DNA of 64,000 bases, from the NCBI RefSeq assembly GCF_024599795.1, contig NZ_CP102246.1:1240001-1304000 (forward strand). The letters run 5' to 3'. The notes beneath the pieces were generated by a model. It saw only the letters and a list, made by a program, of their open reading frames with translations. It searched no databases and had not been told where the DNA came from. Positions 29,090-38,552 of this stretch are shown piece after piece (the first letter of the stretch is position 1; every line of letters starts with the position of its first letter). This stretch comes from Enterobacter cloacae complex sp. R_G8. Its GTDB lineage: Bacteria > Pseudomonadota > Gammaproteobacteria > Enterobacterales > Enterobacteriaceae. The position numbers and the translations under genes were made by a program.

Positions 29090-29105
29090 TGCAATAACAG
29101 TGCCA
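29090..29105 (-). promoter_or_regulatory. Sigma-54 promoter of hypABCDE
   Basis: On the minus strand TGGCACTGTTATTGCA: -24 TGGCAC and -12 TTGC with the invariant GG and GC exactly 12 apart. It predicts a start about 18-20 nt before hypA. Sigma-54/FhlA control of hyp is known in E. coli. Confidence 0.85.
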
Positions 29106-29140
29106 GCCTGGTTTTGGTTAGGGGGTGACGATGTCAACGC

Positions 29141-29153
29141 TGTCGAAATGACA
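29141..29153. promoter_or_regulatory. FhlA upstream-activating-like site between hypA and hycA
   Basis: TGTCG-AAA-TGACA followed by GTCGACA at 29155-29161, midway between the divergent sigma-54 promoters of hyp and hyc. It has the TGTCG/TGACA halves I associate with FhlA enhancer sites. One bound complex could serve both operons. Binding is inferred. Confidence 0.6.
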
Positions 29154-29219
29154 CGTCGACACCCTCACATTGACAGCCTGTTTTGAATTAAATCCATTAA
29201 ATATCAATATATTAAAAAC

Positions 29220-29235
29220 TGGCATGGAATCTGCT
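29220..29235 (+). promoter_or_regulatory. Sigma-54 promoter of the hyc operon
   Basis: TGGCATGGAATCTGCT with GG and GC 12 apart. It predicts a start near 29246, about 25 nt before hycA. Confidence 0.8.
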
Positions 29236-29270
29236 TAACAGCCGCTATCTCCATTAACCGGATACCTTCT

Positions 29271-29735
29271 ATGACTATTTGGGAAATTAGCGAAAAAGCG
29301 GATTACATCGCGCAGCGTCACCAGCAGTTACAGGACCAGTGGCACCTTTACTGCAACTCACTGGTCCAGGGCATCACCCTCTCCAAAGCCCGTCTTCACC
29401 ACGCCATGAGCTGTGCGGCGCAGGGGGATATGCGCTTTGTTTTGTTCGGCCATTTCACGATTTACGTCACCCTGGCTGACACCTTCAACAGCCACACCAT
29501 TGAGTACTACGTCGAGACAAAAGAGGGTGAAAAACAGTGTATTGCAAAGGCGCAACTGATGGCCGACGGCATGGTGGACGGTCACGTCAGCAACCGCGAT
29601 CGCCAGCAGGTGCTTGAGCACTATCTGGAAAAAATCGCGCCGGTTTATAACGGTCTGTACACCGCCGTTGAACACGATCTCCCGGTCAACCTGAAGCAGC
29701 TGATGGATGAACACGCCTCAGCGGACGTGGCCTGA
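29271..29735 (+). CDS. hycA: Formate hydrogenlyase regulatory protein HycA
   Basis: A 154-residue cytoplasmic antagonist of FhlA that limits transcription of the formate regulon. Sequence (MTIWEISEKADYIAQRHQQL at the start), size and first position in the operon match E. coli HycA. No DNA-binding motif is evident, in keeping with action by contact with FhlA. The 70-bp gap to hycB holds further enhancer-like repeats. Confidence 0.95.
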   Translation: MTIWEISEKADYIAQRHQQLQDQWHLYCNSLVQGITLSKARLHHAMSCAAQGDMRFVLFGHFTIYVTLADTFNSHTIEYYVETKEGEKQCIAKAQLMADGMVDGHVSNRDRQQVLEHYLEKIAPVYNGLYTAVEHDLPVNLKQLMDEHASADVA

Positions 29736-29753
29736 TCATCACGTGTCGAAAAG

Positions 29754-29766
29754 TGTCGACATGACA
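29754..29766. promoter_or_regulatory. FhlA-type site in the hycA-hycB gap
   Basis: TGTCG-ACA-TGACA, preceded by a related TGTCGAAAAG starting at 29744. In E. coli an enhancer in the hycA-hycB intergenic region also contributes to control of hyc. The motif is seen; FhlA binding is inferred. Confidence 0.55.
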
Positions 29767-29805
29767 GTTTTTCGTCAAAAATGACTATCACCAGAGGATG
29801 ACCCG

Positions 29806-30414
29806 GTGAACCGTTTTGTAATTGCTGACTCGACGGTCTGTATTGGCTGTCGAACCTGTGAGGCGGCCTGTTCGGAAACGCACCGCCTGCACGGGCTCCA
29901 GTCCATGCCGCGACTGCGCGTCATGCGTAATGAAAAAGAGTCTGCCCCGCAGCTCTGCCACCACTGTGAAGATGCGCCGTGCGCGGGTGTCTGCCCGGTG
30001 AATGCCATCACCCGCGTTGACGGCGCGGTACAGTTAAACGAAAGCCTGTGCGTGAGCTGCAAGCTGTGCGGTATAGCCTGCCCGTTCGGTGCGATTGAAT
30101 TTTCCGGCAGCCGTCCGCTGCATATTCCGGCGAATGCCAACACCCCAAAAGCGCCGCCTGCGCCACCGGCTCCGGCACGGGTGAGCACGCTGCTCGACTG
30201 GGTGCCCGGCGTGCGTGCGGTGGCGGTGAAGTGCGACCTGTGCAGCTTCGATGAACAGGGCCCGGCCTGCGTGCGCACCTGCCCGACCAAAGCGCTGATT
30301 CTGGTCAACATTCGTGACATCGCCCGTACCAGCAAGCGCAAGCGCGAGCTGACCATCAACAGCGATATGGGCGATCTTTCTCTGCTTCAGGCGCTTAATG
30401 AGGGGGCGAAATGA
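29806..30414 (+). CDS. hycB: Formate hydrogenlyase iron-sulfur subunit HycB
   Basis: Electron-transfer protein linking formate dehydrogenase H (FdhF) to the hydrogenase 3 module. The 202 residues carry four ferredoxin-type cysteine clusters (CIGCRTCEAAC, CHHCEDAPCAGVC, CVSCKLCGIAC, CDLCSFDEQGPACVRTC), giving four 4Fe-4S centres. Translation begins at GTG 29806 (MNRFVIADS), as in E. coli, behind GAGGATG. Overlaps hycC by 4 nt. Confidence 0.97.
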   Translation: MNRFVIADSTVCIGCRTCEAACSETHRLHGLQSMPRLRVMRNEKESAPQLCHHCEDAPCAGVCPVNAITRVDGAVQLNESLCVSCKLCGIACPFGAIEFSGSRPLHIPANANTPKAPPAPPAPARVSTLLDWVPGVRAVAVKCDLCSFDEQGPACVRTCPTKALILVNIRDIARTSKRKRELTINSDMGDLSLLQALNEGAK

Positions 30415-32225
30415 ACGCGGTTACGATGATTACCAGCGCGGTGGCGTACTTTGCCGCCGCCGCTGTGCTGGCGTGGCTTCTGTCATTCCATAAAACCCTG
30501 AGCGGCTGGATCGCCGGGATCGGCGGAGCGGTCGGAAGCCTGATGACGCTGGCGGCGGGCGGGGTGGTACTGCTTGGTGGACAATCCGCGCAGGCGGTGA
30601 TGCCGCTGATCCGCCACACCGTGGCGCTTACGCCGCTGAACGCCATCTGGCTTATCACCTTTGGCCTGTGCGGGCTGTTTATCAGCCTGTTCAATATCGA
30701 CTGGCACCGCCATCCACACACCAGAGCCAATGGTCTGCTGGTCAACCTGCTGCTGGCGACGGCGGTCTGTACCGTTATCGCCAGCAACCTCGGCGCGCTG
30801 GTGGTGATGGCGGAGATCATGGCGCTCTGCGGCGTGTTCCTGACGGGGTGTAGCGCCTCCGTCAAACTGTGGTTTGCGCTGGGGCGCCTCGGCACGCTGC
30901 TGCTGGCGCTGGCCTGCTGGCTGGTGTGGCAACGTTTCGGCACGCTTGACTTCGCAGCGCTTAACGGTCAGCCGCTGGGAAATGACGTCTGGCTGCTGGG
31001 CGTGGTGGGCTTTGGCCTGCTGGCCGGGATTATCCCGCTGCACGGCTGGGTGCCGCAGGCGCACGCGAATGCTTCAGCGCCCGCTGCCGCGCTGTTTTCC
31101 ACCGTGGTCATGAAGGTCGGTCTGTTCGGCATGCTGACGATCACCCTGACCGGCGGCCAGCCGCCGCTGTGGTGGGGTGTCGCGCTGCTTATCGCCGGTA
31201 TGGTTACCGCTTTTGTCGGTGGTCTGTATGCGCTGATGGAGCACAATATTCAGCGTCTGCTGGCGTACCACACCCTGGAAAATATCGGCATTATCCTGCT
31301 CGGCATCGGCGCAGGCGTGACCGGGCTGGGACTCAATCAACCGGCGCTGATCGCCGCCGGGTTTATCGGGGGGCTGTATCACCTTGTTAACCACAGCCTG
31401 TTCAAAAGCACCTTGTTCCTGGGCGCGGGAAGCGTCTGGTTCCGCACCGGTCATCGGGATATCGAAAAACTCGGCGGTATCGGCAAAAAGATGCCGGTGA
31501 TTTCTCTCGCCATGCTGGTCGGGCTGATGGCGATGGCCGCGTTGCCGCCGCTGAACGGCTTCGCGGGCGAGTGGGTGATCTACCAGTCCTTCTTCGCGCT
31601 CGGTCAGAGCGACGCCTTTATCGCCCGACTGCTCGGCCCGCTGCTGGCGGTTGGCCTGGCGATAACCGGGGCGCTGGCGGTGATGTGTATGGCAAAAGTC
31701 TACGGCGTCACCTTCCTCGGCGCACCGCGCACGCGGGAAGCGGAAAACGCCTGCTGCGCGCCAGTGTTGATGGGTGCTTGCGTGGTCGCGCTGGCGCTGT
31801 GCTGCATCGCGGGCGGGGTCGCCGCCCCATGGCTGCTGCCGCTGCTGGGTAACGCCATTCCACTGCCGCTGACCACCGCCCATACCACCGTCTCCCAGCC
31901 GATGATGGCGCTGCTGCTGATTGCCGCACCGCTGCTGCCGTTTGTGCTGATGCTGTTCTTCAGGCGCGACCGACTCGCCTCCCGCTCGCGCGGGGCGGCC
32001 TGGGCCTGTGGCTACGAACACGAACAATCGATGGTGATCACCGCCCACGGTTTTGCCATGCCGGTGAAAGAGAACTTCGCTGCCGTGCTGAAGTTGCGCC
32101 ACTGGCTGAACCCGGTGGGCTGGATGCCGGGCTGGCAGAGCGCCGCCGTACCTGTGCTGTTCCGCCGTCTGGCGCTGATCGAGCTGGCGGTGCTGGTGGT
32201 GATTGTGATTTCACGAGGAGCCTGA
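30411..32225 (+). CDS. hycC: Formate hydrogenlyase membrane subunit HycC
   Basis: Large integral membrane subunit homologous to the NuoL/NuoN-type antiporter subunits of complex I, anchoring FHL-1 and possibly coupling it to ion movement. The 604 residues have about 14-16 helices. Seen are the conserved transporter segments LHGWVPQAHANASAPAAALF and HNIQRLLAYHTLENIG and the His-containing YHLVNHSLFKSTLF helix. Only 1 nt separates it from hycD. Confidence 0.96.
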   Translation: MNAVTMITSAVAYFAAAAVLAWLLSFHKTLSGWIAGIGGAVGSLMTLAAGGVVLLGGQSAQAVMPLIRHTVALTPLNAIWLITFGLCGLFISLFNIDWHRHPHTRANGLLVNLLLATAVCTVIASNLGALVVMAEIMALCGVFLTGCSASVKLWFALGRLGTLLLALACWLVWQRFGTLDFAALNGQPLGNDVWLLGVVGFGLLAGIIPLHGWVPQAHANASAPAAALFSTVVMKVGLFGMLTITLTGGQPPLWWGVALLIAGMVTAFVGGLYALMEHNIQRLLAYHTLENIGIILLGIGAGVTGLGLNQPALIAAGFIGGLYHLVNHSLFKSTLFLGAGSVWFRTGHRDIEKLGGIGKKMPVISLAMLVGLMAMAALPPLNGFAGEWVIYQSFFALGQSDAFIARLLGPLLAVGLAITGALAVMCMAKVYGVTFLGAPRTREAENACCAPVLMGACVVALALCCIAGGVAAPWLLPLLGNAIPLPLTTAHTTVSQPMMALLLIAAPLLPFVLMLFFRRDRLASRSRGAAWACGYEHEQSMVITAHGFAMPVKENFAAVLKLRHWLNPVGWMPGWQSAAVPVLFRRLALIELAVLVVIVISRGA

Positions 32226-32226
32226 C

Positions 32227-33150
32227 ATGAGTCTGTTACTGGCAATACTTCAGGCGCTGGTGCTGTTCGCCGTTGCGCCACTGCTGTCGGGCATCACGCG
32301 CGTGGCGCGCGCCCGGATGCACAACCGTCGCGGGCCAGGCGTGCTCCAGGAGTACCGCGATCTCTTCAAGCTGCTCTCCCGCCAGAGCGTGGCGCCGGAT
32401 GCCGCAGGCTGGGTCTTCCGCCTCACGCCGTTTGTGATGGTCGGCGTGATGCTGACCATCGCCACCGCGCTGCCGGTGGTGACGGTGGGGGCACCGCTGC
32501 CAGCACTTGGGGATCTGATTACGCTGATTTACCTCTTCGCCATCGCCCGCTTCTTCTTTGCTATTGCGGGCCTGGATACCGGCAGCCCGTTTACCGGTAT
32601 CGGCGCCAGCCGCGAGGCGATGCTGGGCGTGCTGGTCGAGCCGATCCTGCTGCTGGGGCTATGGGTGGCCGCGCAGGTCGCGGGTTCCACCCATATCAGC
32701 TTCATCACCCACACCGTTTACCACTGGCCGGTGGCCCGCTCCCTTCCGCTGCTTCTGGCCCTGTGCGCCTGCGCCTTCGCCACCTTTATTGAGATGGGCA
32801 AACTGCCGTTTGACCTCGCGGAAGCCGAGCAGGAGCTACAGGAAGGGCCGCTCACCGAGTACAGCGGCTACGGCTTCGCGGTGCTCAAGTGGGGCATCAG
32901 CCTTAAGCAACTGGTGGTCCTGCAGATGTTTGTTGGCGTCTTCTTCCCATGGGGGCAGATGACGCACTTCTCAGCAGGCGGCCTGATCCTGGCCGTGGTG
33001 GTTGCCGCGCTCAAGCTGCTGGTTGGCGTGCTGGTGATTGCCCTGTTTGAAAACAGCATGGCGCGTCTGCGCTTTGTCGCGACCTCGCGCATCACCTGGG
33101 CCGGTTTTGGTTTTGCATTTTTAGCGTTCGTCTCCTTGCTGGTGGCGTGA
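32227..33150 (+). CDS. hycD: Formate hydrogenlyase membrane subunit HycD
   Basis: NuoH-like membrane anchor of 307 residues, about eight helices, connecting the peripheral arm to the membrane. The loop RARMHNRRGPGVLQEYRDL and the acidic segment EMGKLPFDLAEAEQEL are the NuoH-family quinone-chamber-like signatures. Fourth gene of the hyc operon. Confidence 0.96.
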   Translation: MSLLLAILQALVLFAVAPLLSGITRVARARMHNRRGPGVLQEYRDLFKLLSRQSVAPDAAGWVFRLTPFVMVGVMLTIATALPVVTVGAPLPALGDLITLIYLFAIARFFFAIAGLDTGSPFTGIGASREAMLGVLVEPILLLGLWVAAQVAGSTHISFITHTVYHWPVARSLPLLLALCACAFATFIEMGKLPFDLAEAEQELQEGPLTEYSGYGFAVLKWGISLKQLVVLQMFVGVFFPWGQMTHFSAGGLILAVVVAALKLLVGVLVIALFENSMARLRFVATSRITWAGFGFAFLAFVSLLVA

Positions 33151-33165
33151 TTAAAGAGAGTATTT

Positions 33166-34875
33166 ATGTCTGAAGAAAAAAAAGGTCAGCAGTATCTCGC
33201 CGCGTTGCATCAGGCTTTTCCGGGTGTTGTGCTGGAGGAAGGATGGCAGACCAAAGACCAGGTAACCGTCACCATTAAGGTGAACTATCTGCCGGAAGTG
33301 GTGGAGTTTCTTTACTACCAGCAGGGCGGCTGGCTGTCGGTGCTGTTCGGTAATGACGAGCGTCAGCTGTGCGGCAATTACGCGGTGTACTACGTGATGT
33401 CGATGGAGCAGGGCGAAAAATGCTGGCTTACCGTGCGCGTGGAAGTCGACCCGAATAAACCGGAGTACCCGTCCGTCACGCCGCGTGTGCCTGCCGCCGT
33501 CTGGGGCGAGCGCGAAGTGCGCGACATGTACGGCCTCGTGCCGGTGGGGCTGCCGGATGAACGCCGCCTGGTGCTGCCGGACGACTGGCCGGACGAACTG
33601 TATCCGCTGCGCAAGGACAGCATGGACTACCGCCAGCGTCCGGCCCCGACCACCGACAGCGAAACCTACGAGTTCATTAATGAGCTCGGCAACAAAAAGA
33701 ATAACGTGGTGCCGATTGGTCCGCTGCACGTCACCTCTGATGAGCCGGGCCATTTCCGCCTGTTTGTTGACGGTGAAAACATTATCGACGCCGACTACCG
33801 CCTGTTCTACGTCCATCGCGGCATGGAAAAGCTGGCGGAAACCCGGATGGGCTATAACGAGGTGACGTTCCTCTCTGACCGCGTGTGCGGCATCTGCGGC
33901 TTCGCCCACAGCACCGCCTACACCACCTCGGTGGAAAACGGCATGGGGATCGTGGTGCCGGAGCGCGCGCAGATGATCCGCGCCATTTTGCTGGAAGTGG
34001 AACGTCTGCACTCGCACCTGCTGAACCTCGGCCTGGCCTGTCACTTCGTCGGTTTCGACTCCGGGTTTATGCAGTTCTTCCGCGTGCGCGAGGCGTCGAT
34101 GAAGATGGCGGAGATCCTCACCGGGGCGCGTAAAACCTACGGTCTGAACCTGATCGGCGGGATCCGCCGTGACCTGCTTAAAAACGACATGATCCAGACC
34201 CGCCAGCTGGCACAGCAGATGCGTCGCGACGTGAAGGAGCTGGTGGATATGCTGCTCAGCACGCCTAACATCGAGCAACGTACCGTCGGGATCGGTCGCC
34301 TTGATCCGGCGATCGCCCGCGACTTCAGCAACGTCGGCCCGATGGTGCGCGCCAGCGGTCACGCTCGCGATACCCGCGCCGATCACCCGTTTGTCGGTTA
34401 CGGCCTGCTGCCAATGACCGTGCACAGTGAACAGGGCTGCGACGTCATCTCCCGCCTGAAGGTGCGCATCAACGAGGTCTTCACCGCGCTGAATATGATC
34501 GACTTTGGGCTCGATAACCTGCCGGGCGGCCCGCTGATGGTGGAAGGCTTTACCTACATCCCGAACCGCTTTGCCCTCGGCTTTGCTGAAGCGCCGCGCG
34601 GGGACGACATCCACTGGAGCATGACCGGCGACAACCAGAAGCTTTACCGCTGGCGCTGCCGCGCGGCGACCTACGCCAACTGGCCAACCCTGCGCTATAT
34701 GCTGCGTGGCAACACGGTCTCCGACGCGCCGCTGATCATCGGCAGCCTCGACCCGTGCTACTCCTGCACCGACCGCATGACCGTGGTGGACGTGCGCAAG
34801 AAGAAAAGCCAGGTGGTGCCGTACAAAGAGCTTGAGCGCTACAGCATCGAGCGTAAGAACTCGCCGCTGAAATAA
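33166..34875 (+). CDS. hycE: Hydrogenase 3 large subunit HycE (precursor)
   Basis: Catalytic NiFe subunit of FHL-1, producing H2 from protons. The 569 residues fuse a NuoC-like N-terminal domain (about 1-170) to a NuoD-like NiFe domain. Nickel ligands come from the L1 motif RVCGICGFAHS and the C-terminal DPCYSCTDR. The 32 residues after that Arg (MTVVDVRKKKSQVVPYKELE onward) are the extension removed by HycI after nickel insertion, leaving 537 residues. Start ATG is 16 nt after hycD behind AGAGAG. Confidence 0.98.
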   Translation: MSEEKKGQQYLAALHQAFPGVVLEEGWQTKDQVTVTIKVNYLPEVVEFLYYQQGGWLSVLFGNDERQLCGNYAVYYVMSMEQGEKCWLTVRVEVDPNKPEYPSVTPRVPAAVWGEREVRDMYGLVPVGLPDERRLVLPDDWPDELYPLRKDSMDYRQRPAPTTDSETYEFINELGNKKNNVVPIGPLHVTSDEPGHFRLFVDGENIIDADYRLFYVHRGMEKLAETRMGYNEVTFLSDRVCGICGFAHSTAYTTSVENGMGIVVPERAQMIRAILLEVERLHSHLLNLGLACHFVGFDSGFMQFFRVREASMKMAEILTGARKTYGLNLIGGIRRDLLKNDMIQTRQLAQQMRRDVKELVDMLLSTPNIEQRTVGIGRLDPAIARDFSNVGPMVRASGHARDTRADHPFVGYGLLPMTVHSEQGCDVISRLKVRINEVFTALNMIDFGLDNLPGGPLMVEGFTYIPNRFALGFAEAPRGDDIHWSMTGDNQKLYRWRCRAATYANWPTLRYMLRGNTVSDAPLIIGSLDPCYSCTDRMTVVDVRKKKSQVVPYKELERYSIERKNSPLK

Positions 34876-34884
34876 GGACTCGTC

Positions 34885-35427
34885 ATGTTTACCTTTATCA
34901 AAAAAGTGATCAAAACCGGCACGCCCACCAGCCGCTACCCGCTGGAGCCGATGCCGGTGGATAAAAACTTTCGCGGCAAGCCCGAGCACAACCCGCAGCA
35001 GTGCATCGGCTGTGCGGCCTGCGTCAACGCCTGTCCGTCGAATGCCCTGACGGTGGAAACAGATCTGAAAACCGGCGAACTGGCCTGGCAGTTTAACCTC
35101 GGACGCTGCATCTTCTGCGGCCGCTGCGAAGAGGTTTGCCCGACGGTCGCCATTCGTCTGTCTCAGGCGTACGAGCTGGCGGTGTGGAAGAAAGAGGATT
35201 TTTTGCAGCAGTCGCGTTTTGACCTGTGCAACTGCCGCGTCTGCAAACGTCCGTTCGCCGTGCAAAAAGAGATCGACTATGCCATCGCGCTGCTGAAGCA
35301 CAACGGCGATGCCCGCGCGGAGTATCATCGCGAAAGCTTTGAAACCTGCCCGGAATGCAAACGGCAGAAATGCCTGCTGCCGTCCGACCGCATCGATATC
35401 ACCCGTCATATGAGAGAGGCCAGCTGA
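34885..35427 (+). CDS. hycF: Formate hydrogenlyase iron-sulfur subunit HycF
   Basis: NuoI-like electron carrier of 180 residues with two 4Fe-4S motifs ([16 protein letters not shown] and [16 protein letters not shown]), plus additional cysteines in the C-terminal half ([19 protein letters not shown]). It links HycB to the HycG/HycE module. Its stop overlaps the hycG start (TGATG). Confidence 0.96.
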   Translation: MFTFIKKVIKTGTPTSRYPLEPMPVDKNFRGKPEHNPQQCIGCAACVNACPSNALTVETDLKTGELAWQFNLGRCIFCGRCEEVCPTVAIRLSQAYELAVWKKEDFLQQSRFDLCNCRVCKRPFAVQKEIDYAIALLKHNGDARAEYHRESFETCPECKRQKCLLPSDRIDITRHMREAS

Positions 35428-36194
35428 TGGAAAACTTACTCGGCCCGCGCGACGAGCGGGGCATTCCGGTGCCGATGACGGTGGAGGAGTCCATCGCCAG
35501 CATGAAAGCGTCGCTGCTGAAAAAAATCAAACGCTCGGCCTACGTTTACCGCGTGGACTGCGGCGGCTGCAACGGCTGCGAGATTGAGATCTTTGCCACG
35601 CTGTCGCCGCTGTTTGACGCTGAACGCTTCGGCATCAAAGTGGTGCCGTCTCCGCGTCATGCCGACATTCTGCTGTTCACCGGGGCCGTCACCCGCGCCA
35701 TGCGCTCGCCCGCGCTGCGTGCCTGGCAGTCTGCGCCCGATCCGAAAATCTGTATCTCCTACGGGGCGTGCGGTAACAGCGGCGGCATCTTCCACGACCT
35801 CTACTGCGTGTGGGGCGGCACCGACAAAATCGTGCCGGTGGACGTCTACATTCCAGGGTGTCCGCCAACGCCTGCGGCTACGCTGTACGGCTTTGCCATG
35901 GCGCTCGGCCTGCTGGAGCAGAAAATTCACGCCCGTGAACCGGGTGAACCCGATAATCAGCCTGCGATGATCCTGCACCCGGAGATGGTGCAGCCGCTGC
36001 GGGTGAAGGTCGACCGCACGGCGCGCAGGCTGGCGGGCTATCGCTATGGCCGTCAGATTGCCGACGATTATCTGCGCCTGCTGAGCCAGGGTGAGCACCA
36101 GGTGGCGCGCTGGCTGGAGGCGGAAAACGACCCGCGTCTCAATGAGATTGTGGCGAACCTGAACAGCATTGTGGATGAGGCGCGTATCCGATGA
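35427..36194 (+). CDS. hycG: Hydrogenase 3 small subunit HycG
   Basis: NuoB-like subunit carrying the 4Fe-4S cluster proximal to the NiFe site. Start ATG 35427 gives 255 residues, the E. coli length; the frame extends upstream inside hycF. Cysteine ligands appear in [30 protein letters not shown] and [13 protein letters not shown]. It overlaps hycH by 4 nt. Confidence 0.97.
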   Translation: MENLLGPRDERGIPVPMTVEESIASMKASLLKKIKRSAYVYRVDCGGCNGCEIEIFATLSPLFDAERFGIKVVPSPRHADILLFTGAVTRAMRSPALRAWQSAPDPKICISYGACGNSGGIFHDLYCVWGGTDKIVPVDVYIPGCPPTPAATLYGFAMALGLLEQKIHAREPGEPDNQPAMILHPEMVQPLRVKVDRTARRLAGYRYGRQIADDYLRLLSQGEHQVARWLEAENDPRLNEIVANLNSIVDEARIR

Positions 36195-36601
36195 GTGAGA
36201 CGGTGGTGTTCAGCCAGCTGAGCCGTAAATTTATTGATGAGAACGATGCCACGCCGGACGCGGCGCAGCAGGTGGTCTATTACAGCCTGGCGATTGGGCA
36301 TCACCTCGGGGTGATCGACTGCCTGGAGGCGGCGCTGAGCTGCCCGTGGTCCGACTATCTGGCGTGGATCGCCACGCTGGAGGAGGGCAGTACGGCGCGG
36401 CGCAAAATGGAAGGGGTACCGAAGTACGGTGAGATCGTTATCGACGCCAACCATATTGCGATGCTGGCGAACGCGTTTGACGCGGCGCTGAAACGGCAAA
36501 CCCCCGAACAGCAGGCGTGGAGCAAAACGCTGCTCAGCATGCTGCATGACATTCATCAGGAAAGTGCCATCTACCTGATGGTGAGGAGATTACGTGACTG
36601 A
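36191..36601 (+). CDS. hycH: Formate hydrogenlyase assembly protein HycH
   Basis: A 136-residue protein required for maturation of hydrogenase 3 but not part of the final complex. The sequence [20 protein letters not shown] and the location between hycG and hycI identify it. No metal-binding motif is seen. Its end overlaps hycI by 8 nt. Confidence 0.95.
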   Translation: MSETVVFSQLSRKFIDENDATPDAAQQVVYYSLAIGHHLGVIDCLEAALSCPWSDYLAWIATLEEGSTARRKMEGVPKYGEIVIDANHIAMLANAFDAALKRQTPEQQAWSKTLLSMLHDIHQESAIYLMVRRLRD

Positions 36602-37055
36602 CGTTTTACTGTGTGTCGGCAACAGCATGATGGGCGACGACGGCGCAGGCCCACTGCTGGCAGAGATGTGTGCCGCGAACCCGCAGGGCAACTGGGTGGT
36701 GATTGACGGCGGCAGCGCGCCGGAAAATGACGTGGTGGCCATCCGCGAACTGCACCCTGATCGGCTGTTGATTGTCGATGCTACGGATATGGGGCTGAAC
36801 CCGGGGGAAATCCGCCTGATCGACCCGGACGACATTGCCGACATGTTCATGATGACCACGCATAATATGCCGCTTAACTATCTGGTGGATCAGATCAAAG
36901 AGGATGTTGGCGAAGTGCTGTTTTTGGGCATTCAGCCGGACATTGTCGGATTTTATTACCCGATGACGCCACCGGTGAAAGCCGCGGTGGAAGTAGTCTA
37001 TTCACGGCTTGCGGGGTGGGCTGGAGAGGGTGGGTTTGAACCCCTCTCCCCATAG
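36594..37055 (+). CDS. hycI: Hydrogenase 3 maturation endopeptidase HycI
   Basis: Nickel-dependent protease that cuts the C-terminal peptide of the HycE precursor once nickel is in place. The 153 residues begin at GTG 36594, preceded by GAGGAGA. The HybD-family N-terminal motif VGNSMMGDDGAGPLLAEM contains the first nickel-sensing Asp, and DATDMGL and TTHNMPLNYL carry the others. Last gene of the hyc operon; a terminator hairpin follows immediately. Confidence 0.96.
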   Translation: MTDVLLCVGNSMMGDDGAGPLLAEMCAANPQGNWVVIDGGSAPENDVVAIRELHPDRLLIVDATDMGLNPGEIRLIDPDDIADMFMMTTHNMPLNYLVDQIKEDVGEVLFLGIQPDIVGFYYPMTPPVKAAVEVVYSRLAGWAGEGGFEPLSP

Positions 37056-37072
37056 GGGAGAGGGTGTTTTTT
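37042..37072 (+). terminator. Terminator after hycI formed by a dispersed palindrome copy
   Basis: CCCTCTCCCC-ATA-GGGGAGAGGG followed by TGTTTTTT, an intrinsic terminator layout for the hyc operon. The stem is the same palindrome that is scattered elsewhere in the window, so a repeat seems to supply the terminator. Confidence 0.75.
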
Positions 37073-37074
37073 GT

Positions 37075-37102
37075 CCCCTCTCCCTGTGGGAGAGGGTGAG
37101 GG
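37075..37102 (+). repeat. Dispersed palindrome, copy between hycI and ascB
   Basis: CCCTCTCCC-TGT-GGGAGAGGG with the tail TGAGGG. It lies 10 nt downstream of the previous palindrome, a tandem pair between two convergent operons. The G-rich tail is on the right (plus strand) in every asymmetric copy of the window. Confidence 0.8.
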
Positions 37103-37109
37103 CAACAGC

Positions 37110-38552
<1,443 letters not shown>

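Noticed and set aside
27879..29186. A 435-codon plus-strand frame opposite hypB and hypA
   Set aside because: Antisense to conserved genes, no recognisable motif, and composition typical of a shadow frame.
33151..35409. A 752-codon open frame on the minus strand opposite hycE and hycF
   Set aside because: It is exactly antisense to two well-identified genes and exists because of their high third-position G+C. The product is His/Val/Arg rich with no family resemblance.
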